The notes: generated from the letters alone by a model not told the origin. Counted from the stretch's first letter, positions 17,755-26,440 are shown. The stretch is 64,000 nucleotides of DNA from Streptomyces ureilyticus (GCF_011045025.1 NZ_JAAKZX010000010.1:1-64000), one strand, 5' to 3'. A program made the numbers and translations.

Positions 17755-18351
17755 TCAACGCTCCGCGAGGGTCAGGAGGTGCTCGCCCGTCAGGCGCAGG
17801 ACCTCGCGGCTGTGCTCACTGTTGCGGTCGGCCAGCCAGCACAACGTCACGCCGTCCAGTACCGCGTTGAGGTAGCGGGCCAGGACGGGAAGGGGCACGG
17901 TCCACCGGATCCCCGCGCTCTCGGCGGCCGCCAACAGGAACTCCTGGTGAACTTCCAGGTAGTGGTCGTACTGCCGGCGGGCCAGTTCCTCGAACCCGGC
18001 CTGGCGCAGGGCGTAGTGGGTGAGTTCGTATCCCACCTGGTGCTCTCCCGGGCTGAGCTCCACACCCTCCCAGAAGGCGAGCAGCGTCTTGGTGATGCGC
18101 GCACCGAGGTCGTCGTCCTCCGCCGTGAACACGTCTCTGGCCTTGGCGACGCTGCTGTCCGTGAGGCGGGTGATGACCTCCTGCAGAAGCTCCTCGCGCG
18201 AGCTGAAGCAGTAGTGGAAGACGCCGAGCGGCATACCTGCCTCGCCCACGATGGCGCGTGTCGTGGCCTTCGTGACGCCGTCGCGGACCATGACGCGGAT
18301 CGCCGCGGCGATCAGCTCTTCCCGTCGGTCCTTCGCTGCCATGCGAGCCAT
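17755..18351 (-). CDS. TetR family transcriptional regulator
   Basis: A 198-aa TetR/BetI-type repressor. The helix-turn-helix is AIRVMVRDGVTKATTRAIVGEAGMP (split across helices 1-3, about residues 17-42), followed by GVFHYCFSSREELLQEV. GAAGGAG lies upstream of ATG. The C-terminal ligand domain has no family-diagnostic motif. It is divergent from the SIS/aldolase operon and lies upstream of the PLP aldolase/lactone oxidase pair, so it could control either. A 10-bp palindrome, CTCTCGAGAG, at 18372-18381 is a possible binding site. Confidence 0.85.
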   Translation of the reverse strand: MARMAAKDRREELIAAAIRVMVRDGVTKATTRAIVGEAGMPLGVFHYCFSSREELLQEVITRLTDSSVAKARDVFTAEDDDLGARITKTLLAFWEGVELSPGEHQVGYELTHYALRQAGFEELARRQYDHYLEVHQEFLLAAAESAGIRWTVPLPVLARYLNAVLDGVTLCWLADRNSEHSREVLRLTGEHLLTLAER

Positions 18352-18569
18352 ACGGCCGCCGCTCCTTCAAGCTCTCGAGAGTGGATGCGTACGAACATGC
18401 TATCGCGGTGTCTTGGACGCTCGACCAACATAACGGCGTCGGCGCGCTCGCACAGCAGCCCGTCGACCGCGGTATCTCTCACAAGAACACTCAGCCCGCC
18501 CATCCCCGAACAGTGCGCGACGATGGAGCCATGTCAGCCAGCCAGACGGCCTTCCGGGGGGAGCACGGC

Positions 18570-19454
18570 ATGAGTCATGTCGAGAACGAGCTGAACAGCC
18601 AGCCCGAGTGCTGGAGCCGGGCCGCCGAGCGGGCAGCGGAGTACACGGCCGTGCTGCCCGGCGCGGGGGAGCGGGTCGCGATCGTGGGGTGCGGTACTTC
18701 GTGGTTCATGGGGCAGGCTGCCGCGGCGCTGCGCGAGCAGGCGGGCCAGGGGGAGACGGACGCCTTCGCCGCTTCCGAGTTCCCGTACGGGCGGACGTAC
18801 GACCGCGTCCTCGCCCTCACCCGCTCCGGCACCACCACCGAGGTGCTCGACCTCCTCGGCCGGCTTAAGGGGCGTACGCGCACGGTCGCCATCACCGCGG
18901 ATCCGCGAACCCCCGTGATGGAGGCGGCAGATGACGTGATCGTCCTCGACTTCGCCGACGAACGGTCCGTGGTGCAGACCCGGTTCGCCACCACCGCGCT
19001 CACCCTGCTGCGGACCCACCTCGGCCTGCACACCGAGGCCGTCGTCGCCGACGCGCGCACCGCGCTGTCGGTGCCGCTGCCCGAAGGGCTGGTCGACTGC
19101 GCGCAGTTCACGTTCCTGGGCCGCGGCTGGAGTGTGGGGCTCGCGAACGAGGCCGCGCTCAAGATGCGCGAGGCCGCACTGGCCTGGACCGAGGCCTACC
19201 CGGCGATGGAGTACCGGCACGGCCCGATCAGCATCACCGCCGCCGGAACCGCGACCTGGATGCTCGGCGAGGCGCCGGACGGTCTGGCCGAACAGGTGCG
19301 GGCCACGGGCGGGTTGTGGCTCGAGGGCCACCTAGACCCGCTCGCCGAACTCGTCCGCGCCCAGCGACTCGCCGTGGCCGTCGCCGCCGCCCGCGGCCTC
19401 GACCCCGACCAGCCGCGCCACCTCACCCGCTCGGTCGTCCTCACCACGCCCTGA
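18570..19454 (+). CDS. SIS domain sugar-phosphate isomerase/deaminase
   Basis: A 294-aa protein with two SIS halves. VAIVGCGTSWFMGQAAAAL (about residues 37-55) and LTRSGTTTEVLDLL are the phosphosugar-binding loops, and FLGRGWSVGLANEAALKMREAA with YRHGPIS lies in the second half, as in GlmS and AgaS. I chose the ATG at 18570 because GGGGGGAG lies 8 nt before it; the ATG at 18531 has no usable binding site. Next to a class II aldolase it is most likely an AgaS-like ketose/aldose isomerase-deaminase for an amino sugar phosphate. Confidence 0.85.
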   Translation: MSHVENELNSQPECWSRAAERAAEYTAVLPGAGERVAIVGCGTSWFMGQAAAALREQAGQGETDAFAASEFPYGRTYDRVLALTRSGTTTEVLDLLGRLKGRTRTVAITADPRTPVMEAADDVIVLDFADERSVVQTRFATTALTLLRTHLGLHTEAVVADARTALSVPLPEGLVDCAQFTFLGRGWSVGLANEAALKMREAALAWTEAYPAMEYRHGPISITAAGTATWMLGEAPDGLAEQVRATGGLWLEGHLDPLAELVRAQRLAVAVAAARGLDPDQPRHLTRSVVLTTP

Positions 19455-19507
19455 CCGGCGAACCCGTCACACCGAAAGTCACCGCAAGCCGCCGAAAGGA
19501 GAGGCTC

Positions 19508-20362
19508 GTGCCCCTCGCAACAACCGGTGAGCTGGTCACCCGGGCGGCCACGGAACGCACCGCTGTCGCCGCGTTCAACATCATCACGCTGGAGCATGTC
19601 GAAGCCGTCGTCGCCGGCGCCGAGTCCGTGAGCGCCCCCGTCATCCTCCAAGTCAGCGAGAACGCCGTGAAGTTCCGCCGCGGACGGCTGCTCCCGCTGG
19701 CCCGCGCCGCGACCGCGGCGGCCGAAGCGGCCTCCGTGCCCATCGCGCTGCACCTCGACCACGTGCAGAGCGACGGACTGCTGCGACAGGCACCCGACGC
19801 CGGATTCAGCTCCGTGATGTACGACGCCTCGCGGCTGCCGTACGCCGAGAACCTCACCGCCACGCGGACCGCCGCCCGCTGGGCCCATGACCAAGGGCTG
19901 TGGATCGAGGCCGAGATGGGAGAGGTCGGCGGCAAGAACGGCCGGCCACCGCTGGACGCGCACGCCCCCGCCGCCCGGACGGATCCCGCCGAGGCACGTG
20001 CCTTCGTCGCCGACTCCGGCGTGGACGCCCTCGCCGTGGCGATCGGCAGTGCCCACGCCATGACCACCCGCACCGCCGCCCTCGACCACGCCCTCCTCAA
20101 ACGCCTCACCGCCACCCTCGACGTACCCCTCGTCCTGCACGGCTCGTCCGGCCTCCCGGACACCGAGCTGACAGCGGCCGTCACCGGCGGCATCACCAAG
20201 GTCAACTTCGGAACAGCTCTGAACCTCGCGATGACCGGAGCGATCCGCGACTTCCTCGCCGCGCATCCGGAGGCGGTCGACTCACGTAAGTACCTCACGG
20301 TGGCGCGCGAGGCCATGGCGGACACCGTGGCGCGGATCATCCGCGTGCTGCGAAACGAATGA
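19508..20362 (+). CDS. Class II fructose/tagatose-bisphosphate aldolase
   Basis: A 284-aa zinc-dependent aldolase of the KbaY/GatY type. AFNIITLEHVEAVV is the first strand, LHLDHVQSDGLL has the catalytic Asp and first His ligand, AIGSAHAM the second and LVLHGSSGLPD the third His; GITKVNFGTALN binds phosphate. I chose GTG at 19508 because AAAGGAGAGG lies just before it and the protein then begins at the family's N-terminus. It follows the SIS gene by 53 bp. No kinase gene is adjacent, so the bisphosphate substrate must be formed elsewhere. Confidence 0.9.
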   Translation: MPLATTGELVTRAATERTAVAAFNIITLEHVEAVVAGAESVSAPVILQVSENAVKFRRGRLLPLARAATAAAEAASVPIALHLDHVQSDGLLRQAPDAGFSSVMYDASRLPYAENLTATRTAARWAHDQGLWIEAEMGEVGGKNGRPPLDAHAPAARTDPAEARAFVADSGVDALAVAIGSAHAMTTRTAALDHALLKRLTATLDVPLVLHGSSGLPDTELTAAVTGGITKVNFGTALNLAMTGAIRDFLAAHPEAVDSRKYLTVAREAMADTVARIIRVLRNE

Positions 20363-20396
20363 CATGCGGGTGCCATGAGCCGAATGACATCCAGGG

Positions 20397-20681
20397 CTAC
20401 GAGCCCGCTGAGGTGTCGACGAGCTTCTCGAAGAAGAACTCGTGCTTGAGGAACGACACGTCGTACTCGCTCCCCGGATAGGGCGGGATCAACTGGGCCG
20501 CCTGGAACAACCGCCAGCCGTCCTCCAGGGCGTGCACGCCCGACTTGTACGGGGGTTCGTCACTGTCACCGGTGGTGGGCGACGTACGGCCGGTGCCGTC
20601 GTAGACGGACCAGCCCACGACCGGCGCGTCCAGCGCGGAGGTGGCCAGATACAGGACCAGAACCTGCTGACGGGTACTCAT
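20397..20681 (-). CDS. Conserved small protein of unknown function
   Basis: A 94-aa acidic/aromatic protein, not recognised. It starts with VLVLYLATSALDAPVVGWSV, has a Pro-rich IPPYPGSEYD segment and ends with FLKHEFFFEKLV. No signal peptide or membrane span is visible. Its ATG overlaps the stop of the phytanoyl-CoA dioxygenase gene (ATGA at 20681-20678) and is preceded by GGAG, so it is translationally coupled to that enzyme and probably works with it. Confidence 0.75.
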   Translation of the reverse strand: MSTRQQVLVLYLATSALDAPVVGWSVYDGTGRTSPTTGDSDEPPYKSGVHALEDGWRLFQAAQLIPPYPGSEYDVSFLKHEFFFEKLVDTSAGS

Positions 20682-21499
20682 GCGATGCTCTCCTGCGGGC
20701 GGTTGGCGACACGGGTCACCCAGTGCTCGAGGTCGAAGGACGCGTCGCCGGTCAGCGAGCGCCACAGCAGAACGCGGTTGTACATTTCCAGGCGGCCGGT
20801 GGCGGGTTCGTACCACGGGAAGGTCGTTGAGAGCTCCTCGGCCACGCGCGGGTCGCCGAGGTCCGAGGTGTCCCACAGGCGCCGTTGCCGCACGGTCGGA
20901 TTGAAGCGGATCTTGAACATGTAGCGCACCTTGTCGCTGTCGTTGCGTCGTCCGCCGTGCCAGAGTCCGTGGTGCAGAAACACCACGGTGCCCGCCGGGC
21001 AGACAAGGCGTGACTGGCCGAGCAGGTTCTGGTAGCGGCCGGTGTCCGACTCGTTCGTACGCCGCAGATGGCTGCCCGGAACGCTGAGGGTGCCGCCCAT
21101 GTCGAGCGTCACGTCCTGCGGGTAGTACATCAACTGGACGTCGAAGGCGTCGGTGCGGACGTCGATGATCGCGTCACCGTGGAGCGGCTGCGCCTGTCCC
21201 TCGTGGGGTTCGCGGATGTGGACGGCGTGGTGATCGACGGTCGGATCCGGGCCGACAAGGCTGCGCAAGGCACCTGCCACGGCCGGGATGCCGAGGAGGC
21301 GCCGGGGAAAGGACCCCTCGGGGTAGGCGTCCGGCACCGTGCTGCCGAAGGGCACGCCCGGGACGCCCCGCCGCAGGAACTCGATCGCCTCTGCGTTCAT
21401 CTCCGCGGGGACCGCCGCGTCGAGACGCAGGGAGCCATGGGCCACGAAGCGCGCCATCCGCACCGAGCTGAGAGGCGCCGGCTGTTGGGTGTCAGTCAT
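20678..21499 (-). CDS. Phytanoyl-CoA dioxygenase (PhyH) family protein
   Basis: A 273-aa Fe(II)/2-oxoglutarate oxygenase. The HxD metal ligands are in QPLHGDAII (about residue 103), the distal His in VFLHHGLWHGG and the 2-oxoglutarate-binding Arg probably in the following VRYMFKIRF. Members hydroxylate varied small molecules, so the substrate is open. A -10-like TACGTT lies 6 nt before ATG, suggesting a leaderless transcript, and a 35-bp element shared with the alpha-L-fucosidase promoter begins 38 bp upstream. It is divergent from an AraC regulator and coupled to a 94-aa protein. Confidence 0.85.
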   Translation of the reverse strand: MTDTQQPAPLSSVRMARFVAHGSLRLDAAVPAEMNAEAIEFLRRGVPGVPFGSTVPDAYPEGSFPRRLLGIPAVAGALRSLVGPDPTVDHHAVHIREPHEGQAQPLHGDAIIDVRTDAFDVQLMYYPQDVTLDMGGTLSVPGSHLRRTNESDTGRYQNLLGQSRLVCPAGTVVFLHHGLWHGGRRNDSDKVRYMFKIRFNPTVRQRRLWDTSDLGDPRVAEELSTTFPWYEPATGRLEMYNRVLLWRSLTGDASFDLEHWVTRVANRPQESIA

Positions 21500-21536
21500 G
21501 GCTCCAACGTACGGAGCAGGCCCTGGTCAGCGCGTT

Positions 21537-21571
21537 GGCGCCGTTCACCACCGCTGGTAGTTTTTCACCAT
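21537..21571. promoter_or_regulatory. AraC-type operator shared with the fucosidase promoter
   Basis: TCACCA-containing half-sites occur at 21544-21550 and 21564-21570, 20 bp apart in direct orientation (TGGTGAA on the minus strand). The 35-bp stretch matches 61312-61346 at 29 of 35 positions, and both begin exactly 38 bp upstream of a minus-strand start codon. TTGGCG (21535-21540), a 17-bp spacer and TAGTTT (21558-21563) form a rightward promoter inside it, ending 6 nt before the AraC ATG, so AraC probably also controls itself. Confidence 0.75.
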
Positions 21572-22364
21572 GCGCGAGACGGAGGTCCACCTCGGGGCGC
21601 CGCCCGGCGTGGTGAACGCCGGAGTGGGTGTGCACGGCGTCGCGAGCCGTACCGACGTGTTCCGGCTGCCCGAGCTGTGGCAGCTGCACCTGTACCAGTA
21701 CGACGCGGAGCTGATCGTCGACGGCACGTCGCACACCGTCCGCCCCGGCCGGGTCAGCCTCGTACCGCCTGGCGCAACCGTCCGCTACCGCTACCAGGGC
21801 CGCTCCGAACACCTCTACGCGCACCTGCGCATCGCCCCTGCCGGACCGCCGCGCACCGTCCCTGTCATGCAGGACGCAGGACCCGAACTCCCCACACTCA
21901 CGAGCCTGTTGCTTCAAGCGATCGCCTCCGTGCCCGGCGCGCCCGAACGCACCCGGGCCGAGATCTGGACGGCCCTGTGGCGCATCGCCCACCTCACCCC
22001 GGACGCCCCCGGGCAGCCCGGACCTCACCCGGCCGTCACCGCCGCCATCGCGTACATCGAGGCGAACCTGGCCGCCCCGCTCACCGTGCCCGCCGTCGCC
22101 CGCGCCGCGGGCGTCTCGCACAACCACCTCACGCGGCTCTTCCGCACCGCGACGGGCGGCACGGTCGTCGCGTACGTCCGACGCCGCAGGCTGGACCGCG
22201 CCCACCACCTGCTGCGGGCATCGACGCTTTCCATCCCGGCGGTCGCCGCGTCCGTCGGCATCCCCGATCTACAGGCCTTCAACAAGGCGTGCCGACGCGA
22301 ACTGGGAGCCTCTCCACGCGCCCTGCGCGGCGAGACCGTACACCCTTCCGGCGCTACTTCTTGA
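21570..22364 (+). CDS. AraC family transcriptional regulator
   Basis: A 264-aa regulator with an N-terminal cupin ligand domain (about residues 20-95, including RPGRVSLVPPGATVRYRY) and a C-terminal double helix-turn-helix (about 160-258: AARAAGVSHNHLTRLFR-type first HTH and IPAVAASVGIPDLQAFNKACRR-type second). The -10 hexamer TAGTTT ends 6 nt before the ATG, so its mRNA is probably leaderless. It is divergent from the PhyH gene and, from a shared operator, probably also regulates the alpha-L-fucosidase at 61274. The 3' end overlaps the convergent methyltransferase gene by 11 bp. Confidence 0.88.
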   Translation: MRETEVHLGAPPGVVNAGVGVHGVASRTDVFRLPELWQLHLYQYDAELIVDGTSHTVRPGRVSLVPPGATVRYRYQGRSEHLYAHLRIAPAGPPRTVPVMQDAGPELPTLTSLLLQAIASVPGAPERTRAEIWTALWRIAHLTPDAPGQPGPHPAVTAAIAYIEANLAAPLTVPAVARAAGVSHNHLTRLFRTATGGTVVAYVRRRRLDRAHHLLRASTLSIPAVAASVGIPDLQAFNKACRRELGASPRALRGETVHPSGATS

Positions 22365-23526
22365 CGGCCTTCAGGATCACGAACTTCGCATCGCTTGCGA
22401 CGACTTGGCTGTTGCCGAAGATGCGGCGCAGCTTCACGTGATAGCCGAGGTGCCGGTTGCCCACCACCCACAGCTCGCCGCCCGGCCGCAGCGACCGGCG
22501 CGCCCCGGAGAACATCCGCCAGGCCGTGGCGTCGGTCGTCGCCTGGTGCGAGTGGAAGGGCGGGTTGTTGAGCACGAGGCCGACGCTCTCGGGCGGGACG
22601 CCGGTCAGCCCGTCGCCGACGCCGAACTCCGCCCTGCCGACACCAGTCCCCGCAGTTCCCTTCGCGTTCTCCCGGTACGTCGCCTCCGCCGAGGCCACCG
22701 CCTGGTACGACTCGTCCACGAACAGCACCTCGGCATCCGGGTCCGCCAGCGCCATCGCCGTACCGACCACACCGTTGCCGCAGCCCAGGTCCACCACGCG
22801 CCCGGCCCCGGGCCCGTACGGCAGATGCTGGAGGAAGAACCGGGTGCCGACGTCGAGACGCTCGGCGCAGAAGACGCCCGCGTGGTTGACGACGGTGCGG
22901 CCGGAGACGGGGCCGATGTCGTCGGGCAGCGTGTAGGTGTGCGGCCAGGGGTTCTTCGGCCGGGTGAGCGCGAGGTCCGGCTCACAGAAGATCAGCCGGG
23001 CTTTCTTCTCAGCCAGGGAGGTCCTGGTCGGGCCGAGGATCCGCTCGAACAGCCGCAGCGTCGACGTGTGGATCTCTTTGACCATGCCGGTACCGACGAC
23101 GACCGTCCCCTCGTGCACTCCGGGCGCCAGACGCAGCAACTGGTCCTCCAGAAGCGCGAGGCTCTTGGGCACGCGGATCAGAAGCACGTCGATCCGATCG
23201 GGCGGCGGGTCCTGGGTGGTGAGCAGGCGCACCGAGTCCGCGTCGACACCGCCTCGTGCCAGGTTCGCGCGGGTCGCCTCCTGGGCGAGGAACGAGTCCG
23301 TGATCTGCGTCGGCCGCAGTGAGTGAAGGGCGGTGACGAGGGCGCCCCAGCGGTCGCCCACCACGACGACGGTTCCGTCCAGCGGCTGTCCCCGCTCGGC
23401 GAGTTCCGCGAGATGCGTCAGCAGATACGTGTCGGAGGCGTCCCAGGCGCGCAGCCGGTCACGGGGGTCTTCGGGGAAGCGGGCCAGCTCGTGCTCGCCC
23501 CATGGTGTCGCCATACGCTCGGTCAT
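22354..23526 (-). CDS. RlmG/RsmC-like rRNA guanine-N2 methyltransferase
   Basis: A 390-aa protein made of a degenerate N-terminal and an active C-terminal SAM methyltransferase domain. VVDLGCGNGVVGTAMAL (about residue 245) is motif I and LVLNNPPFHSHQ is the NPPF motif of enzymes that methylate the exocyclic amine of guanine. Domain order and length agree with RlmG (23S G1835) and RsmC. Assignment between the two is not secure. Cytoplasmic ribosome maturation role inferred. Confidence 0.82.
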   Translation of the reverse strand: MTERMATPWGEHELARFPEDPRDRLRAWDASDTYLLTHLAELAERGQPLDGTVVVVGDRWGALVTALHSLRPTQITDSFLAQEATRANLARGGVDADSVRLLTTQDPPPDRIDVLLIRVPKSLALLEDQLLRLAPGVHEGTVVVGTGMVKEIHTSTLRLFERILGPTRTSLAEKKARLIFCEPDLALTRPKNPWPHTYTLPDDIGPVSGRTVVNHAGVFCAERLDVGTRFFLQHLPYGPGAGRVVDLGCGNGVVGTAMALADPDAEVLFVDESYQAVASAEATYRENAKGTAGTGVGRAEFGVGDGLTGVPPESVGLVLNNPPFHSHQATTDATAWRMFSGARRSLRPGGELWVVGNRHLGYHVKLRRIFGNSQVVASDAKFVILKAVKK

Positions 23527-23605
23527 CGTGCGCCCAGGCTAGCGGAGCCGCAGCTCATGACGTTTTTCGCCCGTACGTCTCCGAGGAGTGCGCGACCATG
23601 GAGCC

Positions 23606-24268
23606 ATGAATACCGAGCTGTTTCCCCGGAGTCGTACGGAGGTCGCGCCCGGCGCGGTGCACCTGCCGGACTGGGCCGATGCCGGGCGCCAGCGCGAACT
23701 GCTCGCAGCCTGCCGCGACTGGTCGCGCCCGCCCGCCGGCCTGCGCACGGTCCGCACACCGGGCGGCGGCACGATGACGTCGCGGCAGGTCTGCCTCGGC
23801 TGGCACTGGTATCCGTACGGGTACGCGCGCACGGTCGTCGACGGTGACGGCTCGCCCGTGAAGCCGTTCCCGCAATGGCTGGGCGAGCTCGGCCGTCGCG
23901 CGGTGGCCGACGCCCTCGGGGACGACGAGGCCTTCGAGGGCCAGCCGACAGCCCCGTACGACATCGCCCTGATCAACTTCTACGACGCCGACGCCCGCAT
24001 GGGCATGCACCGCGACAGCGACGAGAAGTCCGACGCCCCGGTGGTGTCGCTGAGCCTCGGCGACACGTGCGTCTTCCGCTTCGGCAACACTCAGTCGCGT
24101 ACACGCCCTTACACGGACGTGGAACTGCGCAGCGGCGACCTCTTCGTATTCGGTGGCCCCGCCCGGCTCGCGTACCACGGCGTTCCGCGCGTGCACCCGG
24201 GCACCGCGCCCCCGGAACTGGGCCTGACGGGCAGACTCAACATCACGCTGCGGGCCAGCGGCTTCTAG
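23606..24268 (+). CDS. alkB: AlkB-like 2-oxoglutarate-dependent dioxygenase
   Basis: A 220-aa DNA/RNA dealkylation repair enzyme. INFYDADARMGMHRDSDE carries the HxD iron ligands, AYHGVPRV the distal His, and RLNITLR the two Arg residues for 2-oxoglutarate and substrate. I chose ATG at 23606 (MNTELFPRS); a GTG 18 bp earlier is also in frame. It is divergent from the rRNA methyltransferase (61-79 bp gap). Removes methyl groups from 1-methyladenine and 3-methylcytosine in the known family. Confidence 0.9.
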   Translation: MNTELFPRSRTEVAPGAVHLPDWADAGRQRELLAACRDWSRPPAGLRTVRTPGGGTMTSRQVCLGWHWYPYGYARTVVDGDGSPVKPFPQWLGELGRRAVADALGDDEAFEGQPTAPYDIALINFYDADARMGMHRDSDEKSDAPVVSLSLGDTCVFRFGNTQSRTRPYTDVELRSGDLFVFGGPARLAYHGVPRVHPGTAPPELGLTGRLNITLRASGF

Positions 24269-24308
24269 CCGGGCGCTCAGCGGAGAGGATCATGGGAGAC
24301 TCCCCCTC

Positions 24309-25550
24309 ATGAACGGCAATTCGACCCCCCGAGCGGCGGGAGAAGGAACCACGAGGACCCGGCTGGACCGCGGACGCGGCGCGCTCGGGCCCGCACTGGA
24401 GCTCGTGCACACGGGACGCGCGCCGACGCGGGCCGTGCTCACCGCCGAACTGGGGGTCACGCGGGCGACGGCAGGCGCGGTGGCCGCCGAGCTCGAAGCG
24501 CTCGGGCTGATCCGGGTCGACGCGCGCCCCGGCGCCGCCGCCGGTTCGCAGGGCCGGCCCTCGCACCGGCTCCGGCTCGCCGAGGACGGCCCCGTCGCCC
24601 TCGCCGCCCAGGTGCACGCCGACGGCTTCCGCGCGGCGCTGGTCGGGCTCGGCGGCCGTATCGTCGCGACCACGCCGGGCTGCGAGATCGTCGACGCCGA
24701 CCCGGCGAAGGTGCTCGGCTCGGTCGTCGACGCGGGCGCCCAGCTCCTCCAGCAGACGGGACGTTACTGCGTGGGCGCCGGACTCGCCGTGCCCTCCGCC
24801 GTCGCCGAACCCGAGGGCACGGCCCTCAACCCGCTCCATCTGGCCTGGCCGGCGGGCGCACCCGTACGGGAGATCTTCGCGGAGCGGATCCACGCGGCCG
24901 GGATCACCGGCCCGGCGTTCGCCGCCAACGACGTCAACCTCGCCGCGCTCGCCGAGCACCGTCACGGCGCGGGCCGCGGCGCCCGCGACCTGCTGTGCGT
25001 GGCGACAGGACACCGCGGCGTCGGCGGCGCGCTCGTACTGGACGGCCGTCTGCACACGGGCAGTTCGGGCCTGGCACTCGAAGTCGGCCACCTCACGGTC
25101 AACCCCGAGGGCCGCCCCTGCCACTGCGGCAGCCGCGGCTGCCTGGATGTCGAAGCGGACCCGCTCGCCTTTCTCACCGCGGCGGGCCGCGACCCCGGCC
25201 CCGAGGTCTCGCTCCTCCAGGAGGCGAACGACCTGATCCGCGATCACTACGCCGACCCGGCCGTCCGCACGGCCGCCGAGGCACTGACCGACCGACTGGG
25301 CCTGGGACTTGCCGGGCTGGTCAACATCCTCAACCCGGACCGCATCATCCTCGGCGGACTCCACCGCGCCCTCCTCGACGCCGACCCGGAACGCCTGCGC
25401 GCCGTCGTCGCCGACCGCAGCCTGTGGGGACAGAGCGGCGGCGTACCGATCCTCCCCTGCACGCTCGACCACAACAGCCTGGTGGGAGCAGCCGAGTTGG
25501 CCTGGCAGCCGGTGCTCGACGACCCACTCGCCGCGCTCACGACCCGGTAA
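24309..25550 (+). CDS. ROK family protein with N-terminal HTH
   Basis: A 413-aa ROK protein (NagC/XylR-type repressor). An N-terminal winged HTH (about residues 35-80; PTRAVLTAELGVTRATAGAV) precedes the sugar-kinase-like fold. AANDVNLAALAEH contains the catalytic-type Asp, ALEVGHLTV the ExGH motif and CHCGSRGCLDVEAD the zinc-binding CxCGxxGC. Because both the zinc site and catalytic-type residues are retained, sugar binding is likely. No sugar operon is adjacent, so target genes are unknown. It overlaps by 14 bp the 3' end that the convergent LysR gene would have without its frameshift. Confidence 0.88.
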   Translation: MNGNSTPRAAGEGTTRTRLDRGRGALGPALELVHTGRAPTRAVLTAELGVTRATAGAVAAELEALGLIRVDARPGAAAGSQGRPSHRLRLAEDGPVALAAQVHADGFRAALVGLGGRIVATTPGCEIVDADPAKVLGSVVDAGAQLLQQTGRYCVGAGLAVPSAVAEPEGTALNPLHLAWPAGAPVREIFAERIHAAGITGPAFAANDVNLAALAEHRHGAGRGARDLLCVATGHRGVGGALVLDGRLHTGSSGLALEVGHLTVNPEGRPCHCGSRGCLDVEADPLAFLTAAGRDPGPEVSLLQEANDLIRDHYADPAVRTAAEALTDRLGLGLAGLVNILNPDRIILGGLHRALLDADPERLRAVVADRSLWGQSGGVPILPCTLDHNSLVGAAELAWQPVLDDPLAALTTR

Positions 25551-26395
25551 GGCTCCACAAGGCCGACACCAACGGCCGCCGCAGATCGGCGCGTCGTACG
25601 CACAGGCCGATCGGGAACCGCTCAGGCGGGGGAGTGGCGGGAAGCACGGCCAGCCGGTCGCGCACCGCACTGTGTTCGAGCACGAGCCGGGGTACGACAC
25701 CGGGTGCCGCAGCCGAGCGCGACCAGCGTCAACAGCCCCTCGTGGCCGTCGGGTTCGGCCGCCACCTCGGGTGTGTGGCCCCGCGCGCGAAACCATCGGT
25801 CGGCCGCCTCGCGCACCAGTCCGCGGCGCGGCAGCACGAACGGCCCGTCGAGCCCGAGCCCGTCGTCCGCACGGTCGCGGGCCGTGACAAAGACCAGCTC
25901 GGTCACCGCCACCGTCCGGCTGACCAGCGGCCCCGGCAGCCTGGCCGGAATGCCCGCGACCGCCGCGTCGACCTCGCCCTCGTCGAGCCTGGCCAGCGCG
26001 GCTGCCGCGTCGCCGGTGCGCAGGTCGAGGCGTACTTGCGGATGAGCGGCGCGAAAGGGTGCGAGGAGATCGGGCAGCAGCGCCTGGCAGGCCGTCACCG
26101 TCGCGAACAAGGCCAGCCTGCCGGTGAGTTCGGCTGGATCCGGATGCTCCTCGCGGTACGTGCGCCACAGCTCCAGCGCCTCCATCGCGTACGCGCGGAA
26201 GCGGTGCCCCTCGGCCGTCAGCGACACCCCGCGCGGGCCGCGGTCGAAGAGCCGGTGGCCGAGCCCGGCCTCGAGGCGCTGCACGGTACGGGTCAGCGTC
26301 GCCGGGCTGACATGGCAGTCCAGACTCGTCCGGCCGAAGTTCAGTGTCTGCGACAGATGAAGGAACAGCCGCAGCTCGCGATGCTCGTTGAGCAT
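25537..26395 (-). pseudogene. ilvY: IlvY-type LysR regulator with one-base frameshift
   Basis: The N-terminal 225 residues are a normal LysR regulator: HTH FGRTSLDCHVSPATLTRTVQ, then VTACQALLPDLLAPFRAAHP, TGDAAAALARLDEGEVDAAV and GHEGLLTLVALGCG match IlvY of enterobacteria. At the GGG run 25702-25704 one extra base shifts the frame, and the read-through product ends with an unrelated tail at 25622. Removing one base restores TGVVPRLVLEHSAVRDRL and then FPIGLCVRRADLRRPL, the expected IlvY C-terminus, stopping at 25537 (285 aa). It is divergent from a class II ilvC. Either a real loss of function or a sequencing error. Confidence 0.85.
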
Positions 26396-26440
26396 GCCCT
26401 CACCTGTGCCTTTCATCTCACGCAACACCGCGCTGCACAA

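Noticed and set aside
18413..18428. TTGGACGCTCGACCAA as TetR operator between TetR and SIS genes.
   Set aside because: Only the outer TTGG/CCAA arms match; the inner bases are asymmetric, so evidence is too weak to list.
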